60,973 nt of DNA, from positions 15,957 to 76,929 of the forward strand of contig NZ_QSOP01000010.1 in the NCBI RefSeq assembly GCF_003436275.1, in the 5' to 3' direction. The DNA comes from Collinsella sp. TM09-10AT. Its GTDB lineage: Bacteria; Actinomycetota; Coriobacteriia; Coriobacteriales; Coriobacteriaceae. Positions 14,566 to 23,173 of this stretch are shown here, piece after piece. Below the pieces are notes generated by a model. That model saw only the letters and a list, made by a program, of their open reading frames with translations. It was not told the DNA's origin and made no database searches. Numbering within the stretch: position 1 is the stretch's first letter; each line of letters starts with the position of its first letter. The translations under genes were made by a program, and so were the position numbers.

Positions 14566-15486
14566 TTACATGAAGCCGCAGACGCGACCGATGATGCCGA
14601 CGGCGAAGAGAGCCAGGATGATGACGATCGGGCTGACCTTCTTCTTGAGGAGCTTGCAGACCAGCAGGGTCAGGCACACGGCGGCAAGGCCGGGGATGAG
14701 CTGATCGAGGTTGGCCTGAAGCGTGGTGACCTTCACCGGGTCGAGTGCGTTGGCACCGACAGAGCTGTACATCGTCAATGCCTGCTTGATGCCCTCAGAA
14801 CCGGCGGGCAGGTTGGCCCAGTCGATATAGGCGCCAGCGGACTGCGTGACCTTGGAGACGACCGGGGTGAAGGAGATGGACACCCAGCGCTCGACCAGGG
14901 CGCCGATGATGAACATACCCAGGATGGAAGCACCCTCGGTGACCTTGCCCATCAGACCGCCGGAGAGGTCCTTGGCGATGGAGGAGCCGACCTTGTAGCC
15001 AAACTCCTGCGTGTACCACAGGAAGGCGTAACGGATGATGTTCCACGCGAAGAAGAACAGCAGCGGACCGGCGATGCTGCCGGACAGGGCCAGGGAAGCG
15101 CCCAGTGCGCCCAGAATCGGGCGAAGGGTGAACCAGAAGGCGGGGTCGCCGACGCCGGCGAGCGGGCCCATCATACCGACCTTGACGCCCTGAATGGCGA
15201 CGTCGTCAATCGGAGCACCGTTGGCGCGCTCCTCCTCGAGGGCGAGGGTAACGCCAATGACGGGGGCGGAAACATAGGGGTGGGTGTTATAGAACTCCAG
15301 GTGGCGCTTAAGAGCGGCAATCTGGTCATCCTTGCTGGTGTAGAGCTTCTTGATCGCAGGGATCATTGCGAAGCACCAGCCGCCGTTCTGCATACGCTCG
15401 TAGTTCCACGAGCCCTGAAGGAACTGATGACGGAAGCAAACCTTCTTACGGTCAGCCTTGGTGAGCTGAATCTTGTTCTCTGCCAT
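14566..15486 (-). CDS. manZ: PTS mannose/fructose/sorbose family IID subunit
   Basis: A 306-residue membrane subunit of the mannose-class phosphotransferase permease. The N-terminal hydrophilic half contains the family blocks FRHQFLQGSWNYERMQ and GPLAGVGDPAFWFTLRPI. The C-terminal part has a membrane region ending in a hydrophobic segment (VSPIVIILALFAVGIIGRV). With IIC it forms the sugar channel for mannose, glucose or glucosamine-type substrates. The ATG at 15486 is preferred over GTG 15495 because GGGGAG sits 8 nt upstream of it. It is the third gene of manXYZ, 16 bp after manY. Confidence 0.92.
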   Translation of the reverse strand: MAENKIQLTKADRKKVCFRHQFLQGSWNYERMQNGGWCFAMIPAIKKLYTSKDDQIAALKRHLEFYNTHPYVSAPVIGVTLALEEERANGAPIDDVAIQGVKVGMMGPLAGVGDPAFWFTLRPILGALGASLALSGSIAGPLLFFFAWNIIRYAFLWYTQEFGYKVGSSIAKDLSGGLMGKVTEGASILGMFIIGALVERWVSISFTPVVSKVTQSAGAYIDWANLPAGSEGIKQALTMYSSVGANALDPVKVTTLQANLDQLIPGLAAVCLTLLVCKLLKKKVSPIVIILALFAVGIIGRVCGFM

Positions 15487-15502
15487 ATGTATCACTCCCC
15501 TC

Positions 15503-16321
15503 CTACTCGTAATCGTTCAGAATGTCGCCGAGCGGGTCACCGGAGCCACCGCCCATGCCGCCACCCTGCTTGGCCAGATCCTTAAGGCCAAGGTAGATGA
15601 GGGCAAGGGAGATGCCGATGAGGCCAAGGGCGATCAGCGTGAGCTGAGGGATGGCAGCAAGGACAAAGCCGAGGATGAAGAACGGCCAGGTCTCCTTGGT
15701 GGCCATCATGTTGATGACCATGGCGTAACCGACGGAAGCGACCATGCCGCCGCCGACAGCCATGCCGCCGGACAGCCAATCGGGCATAGCGTTAAGCGCG
15801 TTGGTAACGGCCTCGGCCGGGATGATGCACAGAAGTACTGCCGGGATGGCGATACGAACACCCTGCATGAGGATGCCGGCGTACTGCCAACGCTCGATGC
15901 CGGCGAAGTCGCCCTTCTCGGCGCAGGCGTCCATGCCGTGAACCATAGCGGTAGCCAGGGTACGGCAGATCATGGTCAGGAACAGACCAGCGACCGACAG
16001 CGGGACGGCGACGGCGATGGCGGCGGTAACGGCCTTGGCCGAATCGGTGGCGCCACCGTTGAGGGCGAGCACCATGATGATCGAAGAAGCGACCGAGGCC
16101 AGAGCGGCGTCAGGCGCGACGGCGGCGCCGACGTTAGCCCAGCCAAGGGCCATCATCTGGAGCGAACCGCCCAGGAGGATGCCCTCCTGAAGGTGACCGG
16201 TTACGAGACCGATAAGCGTGCATGCCACGAGCGGCTGATGGAACTGGAACTCATCCAGAATGCCTTCCATACCGGCAAGCAACGCGACAATCGCAACAAG
16301 CAGAATAGTGATTGCAGACAT
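15503..16321 (-). CDS. manY: PTS mannose/fructose/sorbose family IIC subunit
   Basis: A 272-residue polytopic membrane protein. The N-terminal block GILDEFQFHQPLVACTLIG and LGGSLQMMALGWANVGAA are the IIC signatures, and most of the length is hydrophobic helices. It forms the translocation pathway with ManZ. A Gly-rich tail (GGGMGGGSGDP) precedes the end. GGAGGG lies just before the ATG, 18 bp from the manX stop, so the operon is tight. Confidence 0.93.
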   Translation of the reverse strand: MSAITILLVAIVALLAGMEGILDEFQFHQPLVACTLIGLVTGHLQEGILLGGSLQMMALGWANVGAAVAPDAALASVASSIIMVLALNGGATDSAKAVTAAIAVAVPLSVAGLFLTMICRTLATAMVHGMDACAEKGDFAGIERWQYAGILMQGVRIAIPAVLLCIIPAEAVTNALNAMPDWLSGGMAVGGGMVASVGYAMVINMMATKETWPFFILGFVLAAIPQLTLIALGLIGISLALIYLGLKDLAKQGGGMGGGSGDPLGDILNDYE

Positions 16322-16339
16322 GTATCGGACCCTCCTTTA

Positions 16340-17329
16340 CTATGCTTGAGCGGCCAGTTCGGCCTTAGCTTTCTTCAACATGGCGTCGAGATCCTCGGAG
16401 GAATCCGAAGGAACCTTGCGGACCTCGAACTTGACGCCCTTGGCCTTGAGAGCCTCGATGGTCTTGACGTCGTCATCGCCCATAGCGACAGCGTTAGTGA
16501 CGACGACCTTGCCCTTGGAGTGGGCCATGGAACCGATGTTGGCTTCCTTGATGTCGACGCCGGCCTCGATGGCCCTGAGCAGATCCTGCGGGTTCTCGAA
16601 CAGCAGCATCGCCTTGGTGTCGCCAAAGCGCGTGTCCTTGACGACCTCGGCCATCTTCTTGATGGGCACGACGTTGGCGTGGACTCCCGGAGGGGCAGCC
16701 TGCTCGATCATGGTCTTGCGGAGCTCGTCGTGAGCAACGCCGTCGGAGACCACGATGATGCGGTTGGGGTTGATCTGCTTGGTCCACGTGGTGGCCACCT
16801 GACCATGCAGCAGACGCGTGTCGATACGGACGTGGGCGATCTTGATGTGCCCGTCGCCGATCACCGTTCCCGGAGGAATGGCACCCGCAGGAGCAGCGGC
16901 GGCCGCAGCCGGCTTCTTCTCCTCGGGCTCCAGAGACTCGGGCTTGACGCGCACGCCGGCCTTAGCCTCAGTCACGAGATGTTTTGCGATCGCATGTGCA
17001 GTGTTCTTTGCGTCAAAGCGCTGCGAATATGCCTCGATGAGCATAGGCAGGTTGACACCGGTGACGATAGCCCAGGAATCATGGCCCTCGATGAGACCGC
17101 TGATCTGGTTGAAGGGCGTGCCGCCCCACAGATCAACGAGGAAGAGCACCTGCTCCTGGTCCTCGAAGGAAGCGACTGCTTCCTCGACCTTGGCTCGGAA
17201 GTCGTCGGGGCCCATGCTCGGCTCGAGCGAGACCACGGCTACAGACGGCTGATCGCCAAAGACCATCGAGCCCGTCTGCTTGATTCCAGCCGCCAAGTCA
17301 CCATGGCTAGCAAGAACAATACTTACCAT
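16340..17329 (-). CDS. manX: PTS mannose-class fused IIA-IIB subunit
   Basis: A 329-residue cytoplasmic phosphotransfer protein. The IIA domain (1-130) carries the phosphorylated His9 in LASHGDLA. A Pro/Ala-rich hinge (about 140-160) leads to the IIB domain, whose active His lies near residue 175 in RIDTRLLHGQV. It passes phosphate from HPr to the incoming sugar at ManYZ. The start is ATG 17329, seven bases after AGGAGG; an adjacent GTG codon upstream is not needed. First gene of manXYZ, with a cre-like operator about 85 bp upstream. Confidence 0.94.
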   Translation of the reverse strand: MVSIVLASHGDLAAGIKQTGSMVFGDQPSVAVVSLEPSMGPDDFRAKVEEAVASFEDQEQVLFLVDLWGGTPFNQISGLIEGHDSWAIVTGVNLPMLIEAYSQRFDAKNTAHAIAKHLVTEAKAGVRVKPESLEPEEKKPAAAAAAPAGAIPPGTVIGDGHIKIAHVRIDTRLLHGQVATTWTKQINPNRIIVVSDGVAHDELRKTMIEQAAPPGVHANVVPIKKMAEVVKDTRFGDTKAMLLFENPQDLLRAIEAGVDIKEANIGSMAHSKGKVVVTNAVAMGDDDVKTIEALKAKGVKFEVRKVPSDSSEDLDAMLKKAKAELAAQA

Positions 17330-17413
17330 CACATAACCTCCTTTTTGTCTACGTATTTCCTACACGACAATAAAGGAGTATACCTGTTCGCCTTGTGGAT
17401 TTATAGCTAAATT

Positions 17414-17427
17414 CGCAAACGGTTGCA
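17414..17427. promoter_or_regulatory. cre-like LacI-family operator upstream of manX
   Basis: CGCAAACGGTTGCA, read on the minus strand as TGCAACCGTTTGCG, fits the TGNAANCGNWNNC pattern of catabolite-response or LacI-family operators and lies in the manX leader. The identity of the regulator is unknown; binding is inferred. Confidence 0.45.
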
Positions 17428-17430
17428 TTA

Positions 17431-17603
17431 TTTGTTTAAACGTCTAAGTTTGTTACAAATTGATTACGTTGCTGATTTACAGCTCATTGCCTACTAAAAC
17501 GTGATTTCCCAATTACTTTCACAGATATATACAGACACTCTGTTCATTAACGCCGCTTTTAGGTTAATCCCAATGCGCCTGCGTGCCGCTATTTTGTTTA
17601 AAC
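17431..17603. promoter_or_regulatory. Two GTTTAAAC sites in the manX upstream gap
   Basis: TTTGTTTAAAC occurs at 17431-17441 and 17593-17603 in the AT-rich gap between manX and hypA. The palindromic core GTTTAAAC could be a regulator site. The gap (17330-17706) has no gene and ends in the long hairpin at 17647-17702. Confidence 0.3.
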
Positions 17604-17646
17604 AGACATAACTTGACTAATTGTATAACTTATGATCTAGCGCAAG

Positions 17647-17702
17647 TAGTCGTTGGGGACGTTCTTAAACGACTAGTCAAACAAGAACGTCCCCAACGAC
17701 TA
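17647..17702. repeat. Perfect 20-bp-stem hairpin repeat (GGGGAC type)
   Basis: Positions 17647-17666 and 17683-17702 are exact inverted complements, with GACTAGTC in the loop. The stem contains GTTGGGGACGTTCTT. It sits just past the hypA stop and could also terminate that gene. Similar long-stem hairpins recur across the window. Confidence 0.8.
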
Positions 17703-17706
17703 GGGG

Positions 17707-18135
17707 CTAGACGATGTGGAGAGGGTTAGCGGCGTCGACGGCGTCGGGGGCGTCAGAAGGGCCGTCGGGGGCAGCGTCTGTCGGGTCCTCGTCGGGGGTC
17801 TCGATCTGCTTGATCATGACCTCCTGGCCCTGCAGCAGATAGGTCTCGCCGCTACCGCAATGGGGGCAGGTCTTGCCGTGCTCGACCGTCGCGTAGTCGC
17901 AGCCGCACGCCTCGCAATGCGTCACGGCCTCGACAGGCTCCACAATAAGCTCCGCGCCCTGCGTGATAGGCTTTTTATCTGCCGCCCAGCGCCAAGCGTC
18001 AAGCAGCAGATCGGGAACGACGCCCGAGACCTCGCCCAGCAGCAACGTCACACTCGAAACGCGACGCACGCCATTGGCGCGCGCCACATTCTCAACATCG
18101 CGAATGATGTGATACACAATCCCTAATTCATGCAA
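17707..18135 (-). CDS. hypA: Hydrogenase nickel-insertion protein HypA
   Basis: A 142-residue nickel metallochaperone for NiFe-hydrogenase maturation. It begins with the canonical HELG after a TTG initiator, so His2, the nickel ligand, is preserved. GGG lies 7 nt before the TTG, and longer upstream frames break the conserved N-terminus. The zinc site is Cys74-Cys77 and Cys90-Cys93 (CEACGCD, CPHCGS). The last 30 residues are an acidic Pro/Asp/Ala tail longer than usual. It is isolated 31 kb from hypFCDE and next to the sugar PTS rather than in a hyp operon. A GC-hairpin separates it from the upstream oxidoreductase. Confidence 0.9.
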   Translation of the reverse strand: MHELGIVYHIIRDVENVARANGVRRVSSVTLLLGEVSGVVPDLLLDAWRWAADKKPITQGAELIVEPVEAVTHCEACGCDYATVEHGKTCPHCGSGETYLLQGQEVMIKQIETPDEDPTDAAPDGPSDAPDAVDAANPLHIV

Positions 18136-18180
18136 GTCGAAACCCTTTCTGCAGAGGTTGATTCGATGCAAACTCAAAGC

Positions 18181-18216
18181 AAGGGGACGGCGAAATCTAG
18201 TCTGCGCCGTCCCCTT
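18181..18216 (-). terminator. GC hairpin between oxidoreductase and hypA
   Basis: AAGGGGACGGCG (18181-18192) and CGCCGTCCCCTT (18205-18216) pair perfectly across 12 nt. It lies 16 bp after the oxidoreductase stop and 46 bp before the hypA start. It also has the GGGGAC core of the dispersed hairpins. Confidence 0.6.
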
Positions 18217-18231
18217 ACCCGCCATGGTTAC

Positions 18232-21009
18232 CTATTTACGACCGAACTTAATCTTGATGGCGCGCTTCAAAGCGTACTTGCCGAGGCTCGGGAGCTTTTG
18301 CTCGTATTTGACCATCGTGGAGCACTCGGGGCGGTCGCGATCCAGATGGATGGCGTCAAACGCGCACTTGGTGGTGCACAGGCCGCAGCCGATGCACTTG
18401 TTGGGGTCGACGATCGAGGCACCGCAGCCCAGGCAGCGAGCGGTCTCGGCGCGCACCTGCTCCTCGGTAAAGGTCTCGACGTACTCGCTAAAGGGCGCAG
18501 CCTTCTCGCGCTCGCGGTCGACACGTGCCACCTCGCGGCTTGCGTTGTCATAGCTCTCAATCACAACATCGTCGCGGTCAAGCGCGGTGTAGCGGCGCTG
18601 GTTGCGGCCGATGGTGAGCGTGGAGCCCGGCTGCACAAAGCGATGGATGGACACGGCGGCCTCGTGACCGGCGGCGATGGCGTCGATAGCAAAGCTGGGA
18701 CCGGTATAGACGTCGCCGCCCACAAAGATGTCGGGCTCGGCGGTCTGGTACGTCTGCGGATCGGCAAGGGCACCCTGGCCGCGGCCGAGCTCCACCTTGG
18801 AGCCAGCCAGCAGGTCGCCCCACACAATGGACTGGCCAATCGACATGACGACACGGTCGGCATCGACACGACGCAGGTCGTTCTCGTCGTACTCGGGCGC
18901 AAAACGGCCCTCGTCGTCAAAGACGCGCGTGCAGCGCTTGAAGGTGATGCCGCACACACGACCGGTCTCGTCCAGGTGAACCTCCTTGGGACCCCAGCCG
19001 CAGCTGATGTGAGCACCATCCTCGATGGCCTCGCGACGCTCCTCCTCGCTGGCGGGCATCTGAGCCTCGCTCTCCAGGCAGAACATCTCAACATGCTCGG
19101 AGCCCAGACGGCAGGCGTTGCGCGCGACATCGATGGCCACGTTGCCGCCGCCCACCACGATGGTGCGGCCGGGCAGCGCGTTGATCTTGCCACTGTTGAC
19201 CTCGCGCAAAAAGTCGACAGCCACCGTCACGTCCTCGGCATCCTCGCCCGGAATGCCGGCAAGGCGTCCGCCCTGGCAGCCGATGGCAACATAGAAGGCC
19301 TTAAAGCCCTGCTCGCGCAGCTCGTCGAGCGTCACATCACGACCGACCTCCACGCCATAGCGGAACTCGGCACCCATCAGGCGAATAACCTCGACCTCGG
19401 CCTCAATAACGTCCTTCTGCAGCTTAAAGCTGGGAATACCGTAAGTGAGCATGCCGCCCGGGCGCTCGTTCTTCTCGAACACGACGGGCTTGTAGCCCTT
19501 CTCGGCCAGGTAGAAAGCGCAGGACAGGCCGGCCGGACCGGCACCGATAATAGCGATCTTCTGATCGAAGCCGCCAGCGCGCGTCGGCGTCACCACGGGC
19601 GGGACATAGCGGGTCGCGGCATCCAGATCGCGCTGGGCGATGAACTTCTTGACCTCGTCGATAGCCACGGCGGCGTCCACACGACCGCGGGTGCAGGCAT
19701 CCTCACAGCGGCGGTTGCACACACGGCCGCAGATAGCGGGCAGCGGGTTCTCGCGCTTGATGAGCGCCAGCGCCTCGTCATAGCGACCCTGCGCCGCGAG
19801 CTTCAAATAGCCCTGAACGGCGACATGCGCGGGGCAGGCCGTCTTGCAGGGAGCGGTGCCGGACTCATGCGTCTCGATGCGGTTGTCGTTGCGGTAGTTG
19901 GGCGACCACTTGGTATGGTCCCACTTGGTGGCATCGGGCAGCTCCTGGCGCGGATACTCGGGCACCTGTCCGCCCGCCTTTTTGCTGCAGAGCTTCTGGC
20001 CCAGCTTGGCGGCGCCGGCCGGACACACCTCAACACAGCGACCGCAGGCCACGCACTTGTCCTTCTCGACCTTGGCGACATAGGCCGAGCGCGACAGGTT
20101 GGGCGTGTTGAACAGCTGCGAGGTGCGCAGGGCGTAGCACACGTTAACGTTGCAGTTACAGATGGCGAAGATCTTGTTCTCGCCGTCGATGTTGGTGATC
20201 TGGTGCACAAAGCCGTTGTCCTCGGCCTGGCGCAGGATGTCGTAAACCTCGTCGCGGGTCACGTAATGGCCACGGTCGGTCTCGACCACGTAGTCGGCCA
20301 TATCGCCCACAGCGATGCACCAGTCGGCCGGATCGTCGGCGCAGCCTTCGCCCATCACGCGGCGGCTCGCGCGGCAGCTGCAGGTGCTGGCGGCATATTT
20401 GCCATCGTATTTGTCGAGCCAATGCTCGATATGCTCGATCGGCACCGAGGTGCTCGCGGCATCGATGGCCTTCTCGACCGGAATGACATGCATGCCGATG
20501 CCGGCACCGCCGGGCGGCACCATCGGCGTGGCCTTGGACAGCGGGCCTTTGGATGCCTGCTCAAAAAACTTGGCATAGACCGGATGCTCCTCGAGCTGGC
20601 TCACGCGCATGTTGAGGAACTCGGCAGAACCCGGCACCAGCATGGGCAGCACCCACTGCTTGGCGCGCTCGGGGTTTTCCCAGTTGTACTCGAGCAGACC
20701 CGTGTAGCTCATGTCGTCGAGCATTTTTTCGATATCGGCCTCGGGCATGCCGGTGAGCTTGACCATCTCGGGCAGCGTATAGGGACGGCGCATCTTCATC
20801 TTGCAGAGCACTTCGGCCTGCTCGTCGGTTGCGGCCTCGGCAAACGACCAGTACTCGTAGCCCAGCAGCTCGTCGCGGTGCAGCAGGCGGTTGGTGCAGT
20901 GCTCACACAGTTTGACGATGGCCTCGCGCGGATGCTCCGGTATCGGCGGCACGAACTCCGCGCCGATATCGGGCTCGGTATAGCTAATCCCCGGTCCGTT
21001 GAGAATCAT
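18232..21009 (-). CDS. Multi-cluster Fe-S/FAD oxidoreductase (GltD-like)
   Basis: A 925-residue electron-transfer protein. Residues 1-310 are a Cys-rich N-terminal domain (LCEHCTNRLLH, STCSCRAS, ICNCNVNVC). A ferredoxin motif CVACGRCVEVCP lies at about 319-330. Residues 380-930 resemble the glutamate synthase small subunit: Fe-S cysteines CKTACPAH and CGRVCNRRCEDAC, FAD motif GAGPAG near 490 and NAD(P) motif VVGGGNVAID. A C-terminal cluster CLGCGA...CIGCGLCTTKC follows. It probably moves electrons between NAD(P)H and ferredoxin or an unknown acceptor, without a GltB partner here. The start at 21009 follows GAAGGGAC. Divergent from a TetR gene. Confidence 0.8.
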   Translation of the reverse strand: MILNGPGISYTEPDIGAEFVPPIPEHPREAIVKLCEHCTNRLLHRDELLGYEYWSFAEAATDEQAEVLCKMKMRRPYTLPEMVKLTGMPEADIEKMLDDMSYTGLLEYNWENPERAKQWVLPMLVPGSAEFLNMRVSQLEEHPVYAKFFEQASKGPLSKATPMVPPGGAGIGMHVIPVEKAIDAASTSVPIEHIEHWLDKYDGKYAASTCSCRASRRVMGEGCADDPADWCIAVGDMADYVVETDRGHYVTRDEVYDILRQAEDNGFVHQITNIDGENKIFAICNCNVNVCYALRTSQLFNTPNLSRSAYVAKVEKDKCVACGRCVEVCPAGAAKLGQKLCSKKAGGQVPEYPRQELPDATKWDHTKWSPNYRNDNRIETHESGTAPCKTACPAHVAVQGYLKLAAQGRYDEALALIKRENPLPAICGRVCNRRCEDACTRGRVDAAVAIDEVKKFIAQRDLDAATRYVPPVVTPTRAGGFDQKIAIIGAGPAGLSCAFYLAEKGYKPVVFEKNERPGGMLTYGIPSFKLQKDVIEAEVEVIRLMGAEFRYGVEVGRDVTLDELREQGFKAFYVAIGCQGGRLAGIPGEDAEDVTVAVDFLREVNSGKINALPGRTIVVGGGNVAIDVARNACRLGSEHVEMFCLESEAQMPASEEERREAIEDGAHISCGWGPKEVHLDETGRVCGITFKRCTRVFDDEGRFAPEYDENDLRRVDADRVVMSIGQSIVWGDLLAGSKVELGRGQGALADPQTYQTAEPDIFVGGDVYTGPSFAIDAIAAGHEAAVSIHRFVQPGSTLTIGRNQRRYTALDRDDVVIESYDNASREVARVDREREKAAPFSEYVETFTEEQVRAETARCLGCGASIVDPNKCIGCGLCTTKCAFDAIHLDRDRPECSTMVKYEQKLPSLGKYALKRAIKIKFGRK

Positions 21010-21102
21010 AGTCGTCCCTTCTCTTGCCACAGCCCGGCGAGACCGCAGCGCCCCTCTTTTTTTGCAGGCCGGGCATGCCCCCATGCCTTTCACCCGCCAT
21101 TG

Positions 21103-21140
21103 TTGACATTGTGTCAAAAATAGTATTGACGAACCGTCAA
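21103..21140. promoter_or_regulatory. Two TetR-type operators in divergent promoter
   Basis: TTGACATTGTGTCAA (21103-21117) and TTGACGAACCGTCAA (21126-21140) are each 6-bp inverted repeats with 3-bp spacers, centres 23 bp apart. They lie between the divergent oxidoreductase and tetR genes. Each half-site also reads TTGAC, a -35-like element, so binding should block transcription both ways. Confidence 0.7.
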
Positions 21141-21198
21141 CAATATTCAAGACTGTTAGGCGAACGGTCAGGCAAAAGAGGATGAAAGGCGGCAAAAC

Positions 21199-21861
21199 AT
21201 GGGCAACAACGCAGCAGATATCTCTGTGGTCGATGCCGTCCCCGCATCCGATAGCGCGGCAAAACGCCTGACGGGCGACGAGCGCCGTCGCGAGATCCTC
21301 GCCGCTGTGCGCGTCGTGAGCGCCGAGCTTGGTGTGTCCCATCTTTCGGTATCGGCCGTGACCAAGCGGGCTGGCTGCACGCGTTCGCTGTTCTACCACT
21401 ACTTTGCCGATATGGATGCCGCCGTCACCGCCGTTATGGACGAGGCAATCGACGGCTTTATCGCCGAGCTCGAGCAGTGGAACGCCAGCCGCACGGTTGG
21501 CGACATCGAAGGCGCACTCGACACCGTTGCTCCGCTCTTTAAGCGCCTGGTCGTGAGCGGCCACGAGTTGCCGAGCACGCTCACCTCGAGCAGCGGCGCG
21601 CTCTACGGCGGCTTTTTGCACAACGTGGTCCAGCGCGTGGCGCAGTATATCTGCGATACCACCGTGGTGGATTTTGTCGCCCATCACGAGCTACGCATCG
21701 ACCATGTCTACGAGACGTTCTACACCCTCATCATGGGGCTGCTGATGTATATCCGCACGCACCCCGATGTGCCCGACGAGACAGTCAAGGAAATCATCGC
21801 CTCGACGCTCCATATCGAGGGCTATACCGCCAAGTATCAGGAGCGCAAGCCCCAGAACTGA
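21199..21861 (+). CDS. TetR/AcrR family transcriptional regulator
   Basis: A 220-residue regulator. Residues about 30-75 form the TetR DNA-binding domain (RREILAAVRVVSAELG, VTKRAGCTRSLFYHYFADMD). The rest is an all-helical ligand and dimer domain that I cannot match to a ligand. It is divergent from the Fe-S/FAD oxidoreductase, with two tandem operators between, and 62 bp upstream of the DUF5692-like membrane protein. It likely controls both. The ATG at 21199 is preceded by AAAGGCGG. Confidence 0.88.
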   Translation: MGNNAADISVVDAVPASDSAAKRLTGDERRREILAAVRVVSAELGVSHLSVSAVTKRAGCTRSLFYHYFADMDAAVTAVMDEAIDGFIAELEQWNASRTVGDIEGALDTVAPLFKRLVVSGHELPSTLTSSSGALYGGFLHNVVQRVAQYICDTTVVDFVAHHELRIDHVYETFYTLIMGLLMYIRTHPDVPDETVKEIIASTLHIEGYTAKYQERKPQN

Positions 21862-21923
21862 CGACATTTTGCCAAACTGCCCGCGACGGAAGAGGGGACG
21901 CGGGCGCATGAAAGGAGAGCAGC

Positions 21924-22931
21924 ATGCTGTTCGATGTCTGGGGTAGCGATACCCTTATCCACTGGGTCGGCTGGGCGATGGTCTTTATCGGCCTGATCGT
22001 GCTCAACGAGGTCGGCCGCCGCACCAAGCTGGGCGCGGCAATCATCTTTGGCGTAGCTCCGCTTGCCATGACCATCTACTGCGTCGCCATCGCCATCGGC
22101 GTTTCGCAGGGTGCCGAGTGGGCACTCACCAACCCCACCCATGTGTACCAGAACAGCTGGTTCCACTACGCCAAGGTATACGCGGCGCTGGCCGGTTGCT
22201 GGGGCTTCATTGCCATTAAGTACCAGTGGGGCAAGATCGGCAAGGCGCATTGGTTCCGCGCGTGGCCGTTTGTGATCGTCGCCATCAACATCATGATCGC
22301 CGTCGTGTCCGACTTTGAGAGCGCCTATCACTTCTTTGTCCTGGGCCAGTCCACCTGGGTCACCTCCGAAGGTGCCACGCAGCTCGCCGGCTGGAACAAC
22401 GTGTTCAACGGCATCGCCGGTATCATCAGCATCTTCTGCATGACCGGTTGGTGGAGCGTCTACGCCTCCGAGGACAAGACCGACATGCTGTGGCCCGACA
22501 TGACCTGGGTCTACATCATCGCCTACGATATCTGGAACTTCTGCTACACCTACAACTGCCTGCCCACCCACTCCTGGTTCTGCGGCTTTGCGCTGCTGCT
22601 GGCGCCCACCGTCGCCGCCTTTATCTGGAACAAGGGCGGCTGGATCCAGAACCGCGCCTTTACGCTTGCTATTTGGTGCATGTTTGCCCAGGTGTTCCCG
22701 TACTTCCAGGAGGAGTCCATCTTTGTGACCCACTCCACGCTCGACCCCGGCGCCGCTACCGCGGTCTCGATCGCCGCACTGGTCGCCAACATCGCCGCGA
22801 TCATCTACATCGCCTACCGCGCCAAGAAGCTCGGCCGCAATCCCTACAAGCAGGATGTCTTTGAGGGCACCAGCGATTGGGAGAAGGCTACCGCTCGCCG
22901 CGCCAAGGTGGATTACGCACACGCCGAGTAA
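21924..22931 (+). CDS. Multi-pass membrane protein (DUF5692-like)
   Basis: A 335-residue integral membrane protein with about nine hydrophobic segments and many Trp and Tyr residues (NSWFHYAKVYAAL, DMLWPDMTWVYIIAYDIWNF). I associate it with the uncharacterised DUF5692 family, from memory. It has no known transporter motif. AAAGGAGAG precedes the ATG. Its association with tetR and a redox enzyme suggests a small regulon, perhaps uptake or conversion of the TetR ligand. It ends in a strong terminator. Confidence 0.7.
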   Translation: MLFDVWGSDTLIHWVGWAMVFIGLIVLNEVGRRTKLGAAIIFGVAPLAMTIYCVAIAIGVSQGAEWALTNPTHVYQNSWFHYAKVYAALAGCWGFIAIKYQWGKIGKAHWFRAWPFVIVAINIMIAVVSDFESAYHFFVLGQSTWVTSEGATQLAGWNNVFNGIAGIISIFCMTGWWSVYASEDKTDMLWPDMTWVYIIAYDIWNFCYTYNCLPTHSWFCGFALLLAPTVAAFIWNKGGWIQNRAFTLAIWCMFAQVFPYFQEESIFVTHSTLDPGAATAVSIAALVANIAAIIYIAYRAKKLGRNPYKQDVFEGTSDWEKATARRAKVDYAHAE

Positions 22932-23000
22932 CGCGCTCGCTGCCGTCCGCATTTGGATGCAGGCGCGTCTCTTTGGCTCCGTAATCTCGCGTTATGCGCA

Positions 23001-23040
23001 GCCCCCGGAAAGCAATTCGTTTGCTTTCCGGGGGCTTTTT
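23001..23040 (+). terminator. Strong intrinsic terminator
   Basis: GCCCCCGGAAAGCAA pairs perfectly with TTGCTTTCCGGGGGC around TTCGT and is followed by five T. It ends the tetR/membrane-protein transcript. Confidence 0.95.
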
Positions 23041-23173
23041 GCTGTCGCGCGTGCATTCATGCACATATTCACAATGTATCGCGCAGATAAAATCGAATTT
23101 CCGACTGCACGCCAGCTCTATGTGACCTTAATTTTGGGTACATTGTTGTCCCGATATTGAGCTTGGGGGATAT

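Noticed and set aside
18136..18225. ATG-started longer HypA
   Set aside because: It would bury the essential N-terminal His after the initiator; the TTG start restores the HELG terminus and has a good ribosome-binding site.
18130..21123. A plus-strand open frame of nearly 1000 codons opposite the Fe-S/FAD oxidoreductase
   Set aside because: Its product has no domains and the opposite strand encodes clear cofactor motifs, so it is a codon-bias shadow.
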